Assembly: GCA_001723645.1 (NCBI GenBank)
Contig: MDLC01000025.1
Location: forward strand, 1 to 46,386
Source: Candidatus Endobugula sertula
GTDB taxonomy: Bacteria > Pseudomonadota > Gammaproteobacteria > Pseudomonadales > Cellvibrionaceae
Length of the DNA: 46,386 bases
Direction of reading: 5' to 3'
The translations under genes were made by a program, and so were the position numbers. The notes under the pieces were generated by a model. That model did no database searches. It worked only from the letters and a program-made list of their open reading frames with translations, and had not been told where the DNA came from. Below are positions 1 to 7,899 of the stretch, piece by piece; the stretch's first letter is position 1; each line of letters begins with the position of its first letter.

Positions 1-58
1 TACTGAACATTAACTTTGGCAGCCCTCAGGGCTGCTAACAACCGTCAAGCCTCCCGCT

Positions 59-462
59 TTGCGGGAGCGTTATGACTGGGATGGTATTCACCGACCGACT
101 TTAGATATTCAGGATATTGTGCAATTTACCGAGGGTATTGGTGCCGAACAATTATGGTTTAGCCAAGCAGGTAATGATCTTAAAGTTAACCTGCTGGACA
201 CCAGCGATGGCGGCACCAGCTATACCCTATCCGATGATCAATTGCTGATTCGTAACTGGTTTAATGATGGGCAGTGGTTCGGTGATGAATTGCATGAAGT
301 AGACCTTATCGAAACCGATGCAGGCGTACTCGTTAATGATAAAGTGGATCAGCTGGTGCAGTCACTCGCCCAGTACGATATTGGTAATCTTGGGGATGTA
401 TTACACAGCAAGCCCAAGATGCCTTGCAGTTGGCTATTGTGGATACTTGGGATCATGGATAA
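59..462 (+). pseudogene. RTX (hemolysin-type calcium-binding) protein C-terminal fragment, frameshifted
   Basis: The open frame starts only at a TTG directly after two GC-rich hairpins (about 18-34 and 50-68), so it looks like the end of a gene whose 5' part is missing. The motif order DIVQF, LWFSQAGNDLKV and LLIRNWF is that of the domain found beside calcium-binding RTX repeats in secreted hemolysin-like proteins. Near 401-406 the natural reading appears to jump one frame: the other frame continues as QQAQDALQLAIVDTWDHG and stops at 460-462, while the open frame runs on to 496 with an unconvincing tail. I infer a one-base deletion. It lies outside the att scar, so it is host flank and not element cargo. 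Family assignment is fairly sure; function of the fragment is probably none. Confidence 0.55.
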
Positions 463-561
463 GCTGATTGGGGCTGTATTTAAATATTGCCCTTAAATTT
501 AAAAATATTAATGGGGTTGAATTTTGTTATTTTAATAACGCTTTGACTTTAAAGGAAAAAA

Positions 562-610
562 TGGTAGCTACGGCTGGACTTGAACCAGCGACCCCAGCAT
601 TATGAATGCT
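562..610 (-). other. tRNA-Met 3' fragment; element attachment site (att)
   Basis: Read on the minus strand this gives an anticodon loop TTCATAA (CAT, methionine), a T arm GCTGG-TTCAAGT-CCAGC, the acceptor strand CGTAGCT, A and CCA. The tRNA match stops after base 610: the next base would have to close the anticodon stem and does not, and no D arm follows. ICEs of this family integrate into the 3' end of tRNA genes, leaving a 3' copy at one end and the whole tRNA at the other. Element genes begin at 707, so this is the junction next to parA. The second copy should lie beyond the window beside the integrase. Confidence 0.85.
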
Positions 611-677
611 TGGGTTTTGAGTTTCAAGTAATGGCGTAAAAAAGCACCTTTTGAGTACATTTTGATCTGCGTTCCTA

Positions 678-694
678 GTTATTAACTTAATAAC
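678..694. promoter_or_regulatory. Palindromic operator upstream of parA
   Basis: GTTATTAA-C-TTAATAAC is a perfect 8+1+8 palindrome ending at the base before the AGGAG ribosome binding site (695-699) of parA. Plasmid and ICE par operons are commonly autoregulated, so this is a likely operator, perhaps overlapping the promoter. No convincing -35/-10 pair is visible. A related GTTATT-TT-AATAAC lies at 526-539 on the host side and may belong to the tRNA terminator. Confidence 0.5.
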
Positions 695-706
695 AGGAGT
701 GCAGAG

Positions 707-1582
707 ATGCCACGTTTTCCCAGAGTCTACAGTATTGTAGCTACCAAAGGTGGAGTTGGTAAAACCACCACCGTTGTCAATGTTGCTGGAATGATAGCAG
801 ATATCGGCCAGCGAGCACTAATAGTTGATGGCGATCCGCAAAAATCAGCAACTGATTACTTTGAAATTACTGAATTAGCCCCCCATGGCTTAATTCAAGT
901 CTTTAAGTCAGCTTCCACTGATGGATGTATATCCAAAACCGCAATACCTAATTTAGACATCATTCTTAATGATGATATTAAAGGTGACAGTGGAGAAATT
1001 CCGACTTTTCTTCGTAAGTCCATGACTCATTGCATGAGATTACGTTTCGCTTTAGAGGCATTAAAAGATCAATATGATTATATCATCATGGATAGTCAGG
1101 GAGATCAAAATGTTGTTCAAGAATCAATCATACTGGCTAGTGACTCACTAATAATACCTATAAACCCAGAGGTATTGGCTACTCGTGTAGTCATGCAGGA
1201 AACGGCTGAGCTTGTTAAGAACAAATTTCATCCCAAACTGGGTTTTCCTGCTTTCACTGGACGATCGGCTCCATCAGTCAAGATACTGATTAATAAATAT
1301 ATATCTCAAACCAACTCCTCAAAAGAACTCACTGCTTTACTTCGCCAATATTTCAATAGCGAGTTCGATGATCTAGTGCAAGTCTTGGATACCATCATTC
1401 CTAATAAAGAGTTCTATCGTAACCAAGCCGTTGCTATGAGAACGCCTGTACATAGGCTTAATCGTGAAGCGTATTTCACCATGCTTAGCTTAGTGACTGA
1501 AGACCTAGAACCAAAACTTTCTGGTTTAGAACCTCAATGGGAAGGCAAACGAATTGAGAAGTCTGCAACGGCAGCACGTTAA
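707..1582 (+). CDS. parA: ParA/Soj-family partition ATPase
   Basis: A 291-residue P-loop ATPase with the deviant Walker A motif KGGVGKTTT (residues 14-22) and a Walker A' region VDGDPQKSAT. ParA proteins bind DNA non-specifically as ATP dimers and, with ParB on centromere sites, segregate the replicon; in ICEs of the SPI-7/PFGI-1 family a Soj/ParA homologue next to the att site helps keep the excised circle. The start has a good AGGAG site 7 bases upstream. It is the first element gene after the tRNA scar and is followed 30 bases later by the ICE-type parB, so the two are likely one operon under the palindrome at 678-694. Length is normal and the frame is intact. Confidence 0.92.
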   Translation: MPRFPRVYSIVATKGGVGKTTTVVNVAGMIADIGQRALIVDGDPQKSATDYFEITELAPHGLIQVFKSASTDGCISKTAIPNLDIILNDDIKGDSGEIPTFLRKSMTHCMRLRFALEALKDQYDYIIMDSQGDQNVVQESIILASDSLIIPINPEVLATRVVMQETAELVKNKFHPKLGFPAFTGRSAPSVKILINKYISQTNSSKELTALLRQYFNSEFDDLVQVLDTIIPNKEFYRNQAVAMRTPVHRLNREAYFTMLSLVTEDLEPKLSGLEPQWEGKRIEKSATAAR

Positions 1583-1612
1583 GTAGTAAATAAGAAAACT
1601 TGAGGAATAACG

Positions 1613-3571
1613 ATGGCTAAAAGTAAGATCGATTACGCTGCTACTATGGTATCAGAAGCTTCAAAGCGTTTTGGAGGGGCTAGAGATGACAGCGTTTTAG
1701 CCCCAGACCCTGTAGTACCTACTGATATACCCGTTACTATAGACAACCTAGTGGCTTATAAGGATAACTATAGACGTAAGAAAAACCCTAAATACGATGA
1801 AATCAAAGAGAGTATTCGTAATGTAGGGTTAGATTATCCTCCCAAAATTACTCGTCAATCACCAGACCAGCCCTACATGATAAAAAGTGGTGGTAATACA
1901 AGGTTACAGATTCTTCGGGAACTTTATGAAGAAACTGGTGATGATCGTTTTTATCGTATTGATTGTAAGTTTATCCCGTGGTCACTAGATGAAAATGATG
2001 AGCATGATGATATTGAAGAGCTTGCAGAACATATTAGGGAAAACGAATTACATGGATATACTATTCTGATTGAGCGTGCGGGAGCTGCGGACCGGTTTAG
2101 AACTTTTTTCGAGAAAAAAGAAGGTAAATCACTATCAATAAGTAAGTTAGCAGTCTTAATTAATTCTAAAGGATGGCCACTAAATAATAGTAACCTAAAT
2201 CAACTCCTCTATTCGCATGATGTGCTGTTACCTGTTATTCCTAATGCACTTTGGGATGGCCCAGGTTACCCCTTTGTAAAAAAGATAAGAAAACTAATAT
2301 CAGACGGTGAAACGCTGTGGACTGCACTAGCTAAAGAGGATGACCCTGAATACAACCAGGTTTGGCAAACGGCATTTAGCGAACTGGACCAACAAGAACT
2401 ATTTGATTATGACGAAGCACTTCTTGGTTTAGAGAAAGCAATTGCTAAAGCTTTCGAGTGTGAGTTACCCCATATTCAGGCTGAGTTGCAATCTATTATG
2501 CAAGGTGGCACCCCGCCGACAGAACGACCTGTAAGTGGTTTTGATCGTCACCCTCCTACAGATATATCAGCAGAAACAAAAGCCTCTGTTACGCCGATAC
2601 GAGGAGGTGCCTCTGAAATCCAAGATCCTCAAGTCACGCAGTCGGTTGTCACTGCTGAAACTCGACAGCCTCCAGGTGCTACGACTGATGATCGCCAAGC
2701 TGTGCCACTGCAAGAACCTGAACCTGTAGAAATTATTGGTGGTCAAGCACATCCGAGGCCTGAGCAATTACCGTGTAATGTAGATATACCTTCAGGCACT
2801 GAAGATGCGATGACGGCCAAGATGACGTTACCACAGGACCATCCACAAGACTGGTATCGGACTAGGACTCAAAACTTCATTTATCCGAATAGCGCACTTA
2901 ATCGTCGTCATGCACGTAAGCCCGGTGATGGTGACGCGCTACCTTTGAATGCCATGCTAGAACTACCGTTCGAGCAGTTTATTTGTGAGTGGGATTACTA
3001 TGGTGGCAACCCAGTAACACGCATCCGTATTTTGAAGAAACGCCTACAAGACGAAGCGTTTTTGATGTTACAACTTTGGGCGCTAGATGACGCAATTGTC
3101 TATCACAAAGATGAACGGGTATTAAATGACCCTCTTGCTCCCCCTTTCTTATTCAATGAAGCCGCTGTGAAACGGGTCATAGAGAAATATATGAACTGTG
3201 AGGCTAAATTCTACCAAAAGCGTGACTATCAAGATCCCGAAGTTCATTTGCGTTGGCGTCAATTAGGTTTGCTCTGCTACGTCGCTGATGTACTGAGTTA
3301 CTGCATGGATGACTTTGATTGGAACAATCCAAACGCAAAATTCTTTGCCTTTCCTAATTGTCATGAGATTGACCCAGGAACACTACGTATGGCACGAGGC
3401 AAAATTTCTGAAATTCGTGCATTAGGTTCATGTCCAGGATCAGAAGATATTTTTAGAGAAACTGCTTTTTACATGGGGTGCATTGATGCCTGCATGGGCA
3501 TGATTATGCGCTGGAGAATTGTTTATACCGACAAAGAGGGGTATCTATCACACGGTTTCCCGATCGATTAG
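1613..3571 (+). CDS. ICE-type ParB family protein
   Basis: A 652-residue protein. Residues about 35-130 hold a ParB N-terminal nuclease/CTPase-like fold: NYRRKKNPKYDEIKESI, then GLDYPP and SGGNTRLQIL, where GGNTRL replaces the usual GERR box. This is the long ParB form found in PFGI-1/SPI-7 type elements, with a central helical domain, a Pro/Gln/Thr-rich linker (about 295-390) and a conserved C-terminal half of unknown role (about 400-650). It presumably acts with the upstream ParA, but whether it binds the parS-like palindromes at 5533, 5626 and 7873 is unknown; a second ParB-like protein (7900-8448) is another candidate. Start ATG with GAGGAA upstream. Family call is confident; molecular role in partition is inferred from position. 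Confidence 0.85.
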   Translation: MAKSKIDYAATMVSEASKRFGGARDDSVLAPDPVVPTDIPVTIDNLVAYKDNYRRKKNPKYDEIKESIRNVGLDYPPKITRQSPDQPYMIKSGGNTRLQILRELYEETGDDRFYRIDCKFIPWSLDENDEHDDIEELAEHIRENELHGYTILIERAGAADRFRTFFEKKEGKSLSISKLAVLINSKGWPLNNSNLNQLLYSHDVLLPVIPNALWDGPGYPFVKKIRKLISDGETLWTALAKEDDPEYNQVWQTAFSELDQQELFDYDEALLGLEKAIAKAFECELPHIQAELQSIMQGGTPPTERPVSGFDRHPPTDISAETKASVTPIRGGASEIQDPQVTQSVVTAETRQPPGATTDDRQAVPLQEPEPVEIIGGQAHPRPEQLPCNVDIPSGTEDAMTAKMTLPQDHPQDWYRTRTQNFIYPNSALNRRHARKPGDGDALPLNAMLELPFEQFICEWDYYGGNPVTRIRILKKRLQDEAFLMLQLWALDDAIVYHKDERVLNDPLAPPFLFNEAAVKRVIEKYMNCEAKFYQKRDYQDPEVHLRWRQLGLLCYVADVLSYCMDDFDWNNPNAKFFAFPNCHEIDPGTLRMARGKISEIRALGSCPGSEDIFRETAFYMGCIDACMGMIMRWRIVYTDKEGYLSHGFPID

Positions 3572-3631
3572 ATCGGACAGATTTACCAATACAATCCACT
3601 GTTATTACGGCTGGAGGGCCAGGAGGAAACA

Positions 3632-4228
3632 ATGAGTAAAAAAATAACGAACGCTATTCAAAAGGTGAATAAAGACGCCTTGGAGTTAGCCATTCTTGCA
3701 GTCCGAGAGGATAACCAGGAGGTGATCGAAATGTTAGGACTCGCTGATGTTGATAATGAGTCATTAAATGCATTATCTCGATTAGATGTGCATCAGCTGT
3801 CGTTTGCGGAAGACTTTCGCGGACAGCTAGTGGATGTTCGACTACATTCCCGTGGTTTAGGTCTCTATCTTGATATGGCTGTTCGTAAACAGCGAGAACA
3901 AGATACTGAAAATCGGGCAATTCGTGCGGGTATGCGTCAATTTATGTTGAATAAACTGACGGGCATGAGCCGAAGAGAATACGAATCGCGTCTAAAGCTA
4001 TTGGATTTGCCTTCACATGAACGTGGACGAATTGAGCTGTTAGATGATGATCAAGAAGCAAAAGTGTTTTCTGTCTGGAAACGTTTACTTAACGAAAAGA
4101 CTAGCAGTGAGTTGGAGCGGTATTGTCGGTTGCATGATGAGACAGGTATAGAACTAGATCGTGCGTACCAGAGTATTGATCAACTACAGAGTTATGACCG
4201 CAAAGCAACAGGGAGTTCTGCTTCGTGA
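3632..4228 (+). CDS. DUF2857 family ICE protein
   Basis: A 198-residue, mostly helical soluble protein. The pattern of an N-terminal helix with LELAILAV, the LSFAEDFRG segment, the AIRAGM.QFMLNKLTGMSRREYESR stretch and a WKRLL near the end matches the DUF2857 family, a fixed member of the SPI-7/PFGI-1 backbone between parB and the STY4528-type gene. The region around MSRREYESRLKLL reads like a helix-turn-helix, so DNA binding is plausible but not shown. AGGAGG lies 6 bases before the ATG, one of the strongest sites in the window. The last bases overlap the GTG start of the next gene, which implies translational coupling. Confidence 0.75.
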   Translation: MSKKITNAIQKVNKDALELAILAVREDNQEVIEMLGLADVDNESLNALSRLDVHQLSFAEDFRGQLVDVRLHSRGLGLYLDMAVRKQREQDTENRAIRAGMRQFMLNKLTGMSRREYESRLKLLDLPSHERGRIELLDDDQEAKVFSVWKRLLNEKTSSELERYCRLHDETGIELDRAYQSIDQLQSYDRKATGSSAS

Positions 4229-5517
4229 GTTTTGATTCCTTTAATAATGAGAACCAGCAGCTTGTGACTCTCAAGCGGCAACTGGCAGTTATGGAGAAAG
4301 AGCTAAAAGATAGAGGTAATGAGGACAACCTCGATCATGAGCCTGAGTATGCAGTGCTGTTTACAGGTAATTGGCAAAGCTCTATACCCAATCAGTTGAT
4401 ACTCAATCCTGATTTAAGTCCAGTTGAAAAGATTACTTGGCAAGTGTGGCGACTGGCTATTCCGCACCCCGGAAAGCCAGGGGCTACTCCCCGTAGTAGT
4501 GAATTAATGAGGCACGCTAATTGTAGTAAGCCTACCCTTACCAGTGCTAAAGCGATGTTACGCGTAACCCGTTGGGCGACACGTTGTCGCTCAGTGAGAA
4601 ATAGTCATGGACGGTTTTTAGGGGATATTTACCTACTTCATGATCAGCCTTTGAGTTTGGCTGCGAACCTAGAGTTAGATCCTGAGTATCTGAGTTATTT
4701 GGATAGCTTGGTTATGTCAGAAAAGAAAAATAAGCGTCTGCGAGCTGTAGCGGCAAGTATCATTCGTTCAGTAAGAGAAGACGAGCTCACTCCACAACAA
4801 AGAACCGAATTGCAAAGTTGTGTTGCGAATCTAGGGATGTTCTTAGAAAGTGAATCAGGCTTTCCGATATACCGGGAAGCTGATCAAAACACTACCCAAG
4901 TTAAAAATTTTAACCCGGTAGAAAGTGGTAATACGCCCTTGGAGGTCGAGGAGAGCGTTGAGATACCCAGCACAAGTATCCAGGATAAAAAATTTAACTT
5001 GGATGATACGAGCAAAAATGATCAAAAAACAACCCAAGATAAAAATTTTAACCCGGTAGAACCTGATAAAAACACCAGGTTAAAAAATTTTTTAACCGCT
5101 AGTAGTAGTAGTTCTAATAATAAAATAAATAATAATATTTCTTACGCGCGTGCGCGCGAGGAAGAATCTCATCTGTTGGCTGATCAGGATATTAGTGAGT
5201 TCATCACTAGCAATGTGCCATTGATTGGGAATGTATTGGCTAACCTTTTCAAACAAGTATTCATTGCTCGTGAATCTGCAGTCCCTGTGTTAATGACTAA
5301 AATCAAACCCCTCTCCAGAAGGCAGCAGGTCAATGTGCTATGCCAGTTGCTGGGAAGGTTAATACAAGCCGATAAAAACGAAGCGAACGAAGTGCGTGAT
5401 GTCGTGAGGTACTGCCACTCACTGGTTACAGCGGAGAAAGAGAATCGATTAATGCTGGATGAGTATGCCCAGAGAATCAAAGAGGCTGTTGAGGATGATA
5501 TGCCATTGGTTATTTAA
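4225..5517 (+). CDS. STY4528-family element replication protein
   Basis: A 430-residue protein starting at GTG inside the stop of the DUF2857 gene. Residues about 50-130 contain a winged-helix-like block (LSPVEKITWQVWRLAI, then SSELMRHANCSKPTLTSAKAMLRVTRW), consistent with the helix-turn-helix domain of STY4528-type proteins, annotated in this ICE family as island replication proteins. The middle is low complexity and carries four copies of a motif like KNFNPVE (about 225-290) encoded by AT-rich DNA repeats, followed by an Asn/Ser run; the C-terminal 120 residues are helical. Proteins of this family often show such KNF repeats. The gene may both encode the initiator and contain its binding sites. 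No partner helicase is adjacent. Confidence 0.75.
   Translation: MSFDSFNNENQQLVTLKRQLAVMEKELKDRGNEDNLDHEPEYAVLFTGNWQSSIPNQLILNPDLSPVEKITWQVWRLAIPHPGKPGATPRSSELMRHANCSKPTLTSAKAMLRVTRWATRCRSVRNSHGRFLGDIYLLHDQPLSLAANLELDPEYLSYLDSLVMSEKKNKRLRAVAASIIRSVREDELTPQQRTELQSCVANLGMFLESESGFPIYREADQNTTQVKNFNPVESGNTPLEVEESVEIPSTSIQDKKFNLDDTSKNDQKTTQDKNFNPVEPDKNTRLKNFLTASSSSSNNKINNNISYARAREEESHLLADQDISEFITSNVPLIGNVLANLFKQVFIARESAVPVLMTKIKPLSRRQQVNVLCQLLGRLIQADKNEANEVRDVVRYCHSLVTAEKENRLMLDEYAQRIKEAVEDDMPLVI
4894..5061 (+). repeat. Iteron-like direct repeats inside the STY4528-type gene
   Basis: Two 30-base copies, 4894-4923 and 5032-5061, differ at a single base and share the core AAAAATTTTAACCCGGTAG. Degenerate copies occur at about 4981-5002 and 5077-5098. 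They are followed by a purine/pyrimidine triplet run and a very AT-rich stretch (5101-5141) and then an alternating GC segment CGCGCGTGCGCGCG. Direct repeats beside an AT-rich block are the usual layout of a replication origin bound by an iteron-type initiator. The repeats also encode the KNFNPVE peptide motif, so they could instead be conserved for protein reasons. Confidence 0.55.
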
Positions 5518-5532
5518 ACGATGTGGCATAGG

Positions 5533-5554
5533 TTTTTAGTCACGTGACTAAAAA
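5533..5554. promoter_or_regulatory. parS-like palindrome 1
   Basis: A perfect 22-base palindrome centred on TTAGTCACGTGACTAA with T5/A5 flanks. The core TCACGTGA is identical to the centre of the bacterial parS consensus TGTTTCACGTGAAACA. It lies in the 228-base gap between the STY4528-type gene and the TIGR03761-like gene. Two further copies exist at 5626 and 7873. Confidence 0.65.
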
Positions 5555-5562
5555 TATTGATT

Positions 5563-5581
5563 GTTTGGTAGCCTACCAAAC
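5563..5581. promoter_or_regulatory. Inverted repeat, possible operator
   Basis: GTTTGGTAG-C-CTACCAAAC is a perfect 9+1+9 palindrome 8 bases after parS-like site 1, in the same intergenic region. It shares no sequence with the parS-like sites, so a different DNA-binding protein is likely. Function unknown. Confidence 0.45.
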
Positions 5582-5625
5582 TTTGAGACTGGCCAGAGCA
5601 TGGGATGAGAAAGTGCTGGATGCTG

Positions 5626-5647
5626 TTTTTAGTCATGTGACTAAAAA
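5626..5647. promoter_or_regulatory. parS-like palindrome 2
   Basis: Same as site 1 except for one central change, TTAGTCATGTGACTAA, so it is a slightly imperfect palindrome. It is 93 bases (centre to centre) from site 1 and about 100 bases before the start at 5746. Two spaced copies around a 19-base palindrome suggest a nucleoprotein or regulatory region, not a simple terminator, since the stem has no loop. Confidence 0.6.
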
Positions 5648-5745
5648 TAAAAGTAAGAATGTGAAATGAATTGGCGGCAAGGCTTCATGGGTGAAGCTGG
5701 AAGGTGCGGTTACCCGCACGGATAACCACCGGAGGATGAGAGTAA

Positions 5746-6915
5746 ATGAAAACAGAAAAACAGCAAGAGGATGTCGATATGCCCTCTTCTGAACAAAACA
5801 ACACTAACCAGGAGGCTACAGTGAGTAACAACAGCGACGATGATAAATCGACCCCAGAGCCGGCAAGTAAACCATCACCGGGTTCGCCGCAGGCATCACC
5901 GTCTGAGAAATCTGCGGGGAATGGTATGTCGGCATTCTTGGCTATTTCATCAGACTCAGACCCAAGAGCCATTGCGGAAAAGCGCAAACTGAATATGGCT
6001 GTCGCACGAGGTGAAATGACTCAGGAGGAAGCGGATGAGATTGCTAAACGCCCTCGTACCCCTGGAGCGTTTAAGTCGATTAGTGGCGAAGTGACGTTAC
6101 GTACGAAGTTGGCTGTTTCCCTGTTTACCGGAAGACGTGGGAATCCAAGCAAGCATCTCTCCCCTATCATCGGCCTGACTCGTTTTGCAAAACGATCCGT
6201 AGAGATTTGGACGGCAGCGGAACAAGATGACCCCTATGCCGATCATGTACTGCTCCATATCGAAGAAGCCTATGATACTGCGAAAAAGCGTCTGGATAAC
6301 ATGACGAAGGATGTGGGTTCAGCGATGGAGGATTATTTGGATATTGATTTTGAAGATTCCGCAATGTCTTCAAAGAAGCCGACAACACTGCAAGCGGAAT
6401 TTCATTGTTCATGGGCATGGCGAGGATTGAAGCTCGTTAAGCAATTTGACGATTTGGTGAAGTTGGCACTGGGAGGGAAACACATAGGCCTGTACACCGA
6501 AGAAGACTGGATAGCGATTGTTCATGAAACGGGCCGAGGTATTCGCCATATGTTTCTGCGTTCGGAGTATTGGATTTATACCGGCATTGGCCGGGAGAAT
6601 GTGAAAGCGGATGATCGTTTTGCCCAAGAAGCGTATGAGAAATATGTGAAAGGTAATCGTAAGGATTTCTTGATACTGGACGATGATGTCATCAATGGCG
6701 TTCGTCGTGCGAAGTTATCACCAAAGATTAAAGGCAACCCCAGAGCTGAGCGTTTTCGTGCGATGAACAAGTTACGTGATAAGGCTGAGAATGATGGGAA
6801 AAAGAAAAAGACGAGTGTGATCATGAAATCCAGTGGCAAGAAGACAACGGATACTGGGAAGCCTTCAGGGAAAAAGACTCTGAAACTGAAGAAAAATGCT
6901 GAGAGAGAATCGTAA
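5746..6915 (+). CDS. TIGR03761-like (PFL_4669 type) ICE protein
   Basis: A 389-residue soluble protein. The first 65 residues are Ser/Pro/Glu-rich and disordered; residues about 100-345 form the conserved core (GEVTLRTKLAVSLFTGRR, then HCSWAWRGLKLVKQFDDLV and MFLRSEYW); the tail is a Lys-rich region with three GKK repeats, suggesting nucleic-acid contact. Core and position, just before a DUF3158 gene, match the family annotated as integrating conjugative element protein PFL_4669. Its biochemical role is unknown. GGAGG lies 11 bases upstream of the ATG, and the gene follows the palindrome-rich region 5533-5647, so its operon may be controlled from there. The next gene starts 3 bases after the stop. 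Confidence 0.78.
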   Translation: MKTEKQQEDVDMPSSEQNNTNQEATVSNNSDDDKSTPEPASKPSPGSPQASPSEKSAGNGMSAFLAISSDSDPRAIAEKRKLNMAVARGEMTQEEADEIAKRPRTPGAFKSISGEVTLRTKLAVSLFTGRRGNPSKHLSPIIGLTRFAKRSVEIWTAAEQDDPYADHVLLHIEEAYDTAKKRLDNMTKDVGSAMEDYLDIDFEDSAMSSKKPTTLQAEFHCSWAWRGLKLVKQFDDLVKLALGGKHIGLYTEEDWIAIVHETGRGIRHMFLRSEYWIYTGIGRENVKADDRFAQEAYEKYVKGNRKDFLILDDDVINGVRRAKLSPKIKGNPRAERFRAMNKLRDKAENDGKKKKTSVIMKSSGKKTTDTGKPSGKKTLKLKKNAERES

Positions 6916-6917
6916 GA

Positions 6918-7529
6918 ATGGGGAAAGAAGCGCAACTATTACATAAGTCTGTTCCTTTTGTGGGAGGTGACGTGTCACGTTCTTTAAAAGGCCTTTTAAT
7001 GGATAAGGGGCGCGGGCATCTTGAGGAAGCTGTTAGAGACGCAGAAGTGAATGTGGAGACTGCGGAAGCGATGATCGAGAAGCTGGCGAATGATTACAAC
7101 ATACTGAACGCGCCCTATATCAAGTTGTATGTTCGTCGAGAGAAGCGAATTAAGTCGGGAGGTAAGAATCGAATCTTCTTGATGTGGACAGCGCGTGGAG
7201 ATCTGGCGAAAGCGACTGACCAGAAAATCAGAATCAGTACCTTGGTTGACCCATTGGGGGTACACAAAGAAATGGGGCCGGACATTATGAGACTGCTGAA
7301 AGCCAATCCAACACACTATCAACGTATTGCAGCCTATGACTTTATTCGTCACAAAATGAATGCGATCTATGCCCTGCATTACGATCAATATAAAACGGTC
7401 TGTCAATTACGCGATACGGTCAATGCGTTTCATTCGGCAACTATTGATGCTGATACCAAACGACAGGCGAGAGAAATTAACCAGGCGTATCTGGAGATAC
7501 CAGGGCTTGAGTCATTGTTCGCTGTGTGA
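6918..7529 (+). CDS. DUF3158 family ICE protein
   Basis: A 203-residue protein with the DUF3158 layout: a helical N-terminus, then the block NAPYIKLYVRREKRIKSGGKNRIFLMWTARG, followed by helices with LRDTVNAFHS. It sits between the TIGR03761-like gene and the ssb/topoisomerase cluster, as in other SPI-7/PFGI-1 elements. The family has no assigned activity; the clustering with replication genes suggests a role in replication or maintenance of the excised form. It begins 3 bases after its upstream neighbour, so the two are co-translated. A frame shift of shadows around 7360-7566 has no support as a gene. Confidence 0.75.
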   Translation: MGKEAQLLHKSVPFVGGDVSRSLKGLLMDKGRGHLEEAVRDAEVNVETAEAMIEKLANDYNILNAPYIKLYVRREKRIKSGGKNRIFLMWTARGDLAKATDQKIRISTLVDPLGVHKEMGPDIMRLLKANPTHYQRIAAYDFIRHKMNAIYALHYDQYKTVCQLRDTVNAFHSATIDADTKRQAREINQAYLEIPGLESLFAV

Positions 7530-7636
7530 GAGGCGCAGCAAATTGTCTCTGTGGAAGGCAGATTGATTGCAGAGAGCAAGCCGTATAATTCATATACTAA
7601 TCAGCATATTCATTACCTTTGGGCAGGTAACTTCAT

Positions 7637-7852
7637 ATGGGATTTAAAACAAAGTTGTATCAGTACGACAGAATTGAGTTGATCATGGATGGGGACAGTG
7701 ACCCCCTGCTGGTGATTGACATCAATGAGTTTCGAGTGCGATCAGGCACCAGTCGAGAAGAAGTCACCGTGAATATCACTGCACCGAAGCATGTGACGAT
7801 CAACAAAACGCAACGGCGAAAGCCAGTAAGAACCAAGCCGAAAAAACGCTAA
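7637..7852 (+). CDS. Small CsrA-like protein
   Basis: A 71-residue basic protein. Residues about 42-58 (EEVTVNITAPKHVTINK) resemble the second half of CsrA/RsmA, where V.I.I.AP..V.I.R forms the RNA-binding surface; the N-terminal strand pattern is weaker and the classical MLVLTRK start is absent. CsrA homologues bind GGA motifs near ribosome binding sites and are known as accessory genes on ICEs and plasmids. A 6-bp hairpin TTACCT-TTGGGC-AGGTAA (about 7612-7632) holds the likely ribosome binding site. The basic tail KTQRRKPVRTKPKKR is unusual for CsrA. If correct, it is a post-transcriptional regulator in an element rich in structured leaders. Fold comparison would be needed to be sure. Confidence 0.45.
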   Translation: MGFKTKLYQYDRIELIMDGDSDPLLVIDINEFRVRSGTSREEVTVNITAPKHVTINKTQRRKPVRTKPKKR

Positions 7853-7872
7853 GCCAACTGATAGGATATTGA

Positions 7873-7894
7873 TTTTTAGTCACGTGACTAAAAA
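7873..7894. promoter_or_regulatory. parS-like palindrome 3, at the start of the ParB-like gene
   Basis: An exact copy of the 22-base palindrome at 5533. It ends 5 bases before the GTG (7900) of the ParB-like gene and occupies the place where a ribosome binding site and promoter would be expected, so binding here could repress that gene. Confidence 0.65.
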
Positions 7895-7899
7895 AGACT

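Noticed and set aside
562-640. A complete tRNA gene
   Set aside because: Only the anticodon loop to CCA part is present; no D arm or 5' acceptor strand follows.
2535-2767. Small genes on both strands inside the ParB gene
   Set aside because: They overlap the coding linker of the ICE-type ParB and have no ribosome binding sites; shadows of the Pro/Gln-rich segment.
5533-5554. Palindrome as a transcription terminator
   Set aside because: The inverted repeat has no loop, contains the parS core and recurs at two other sites upstream of genes.
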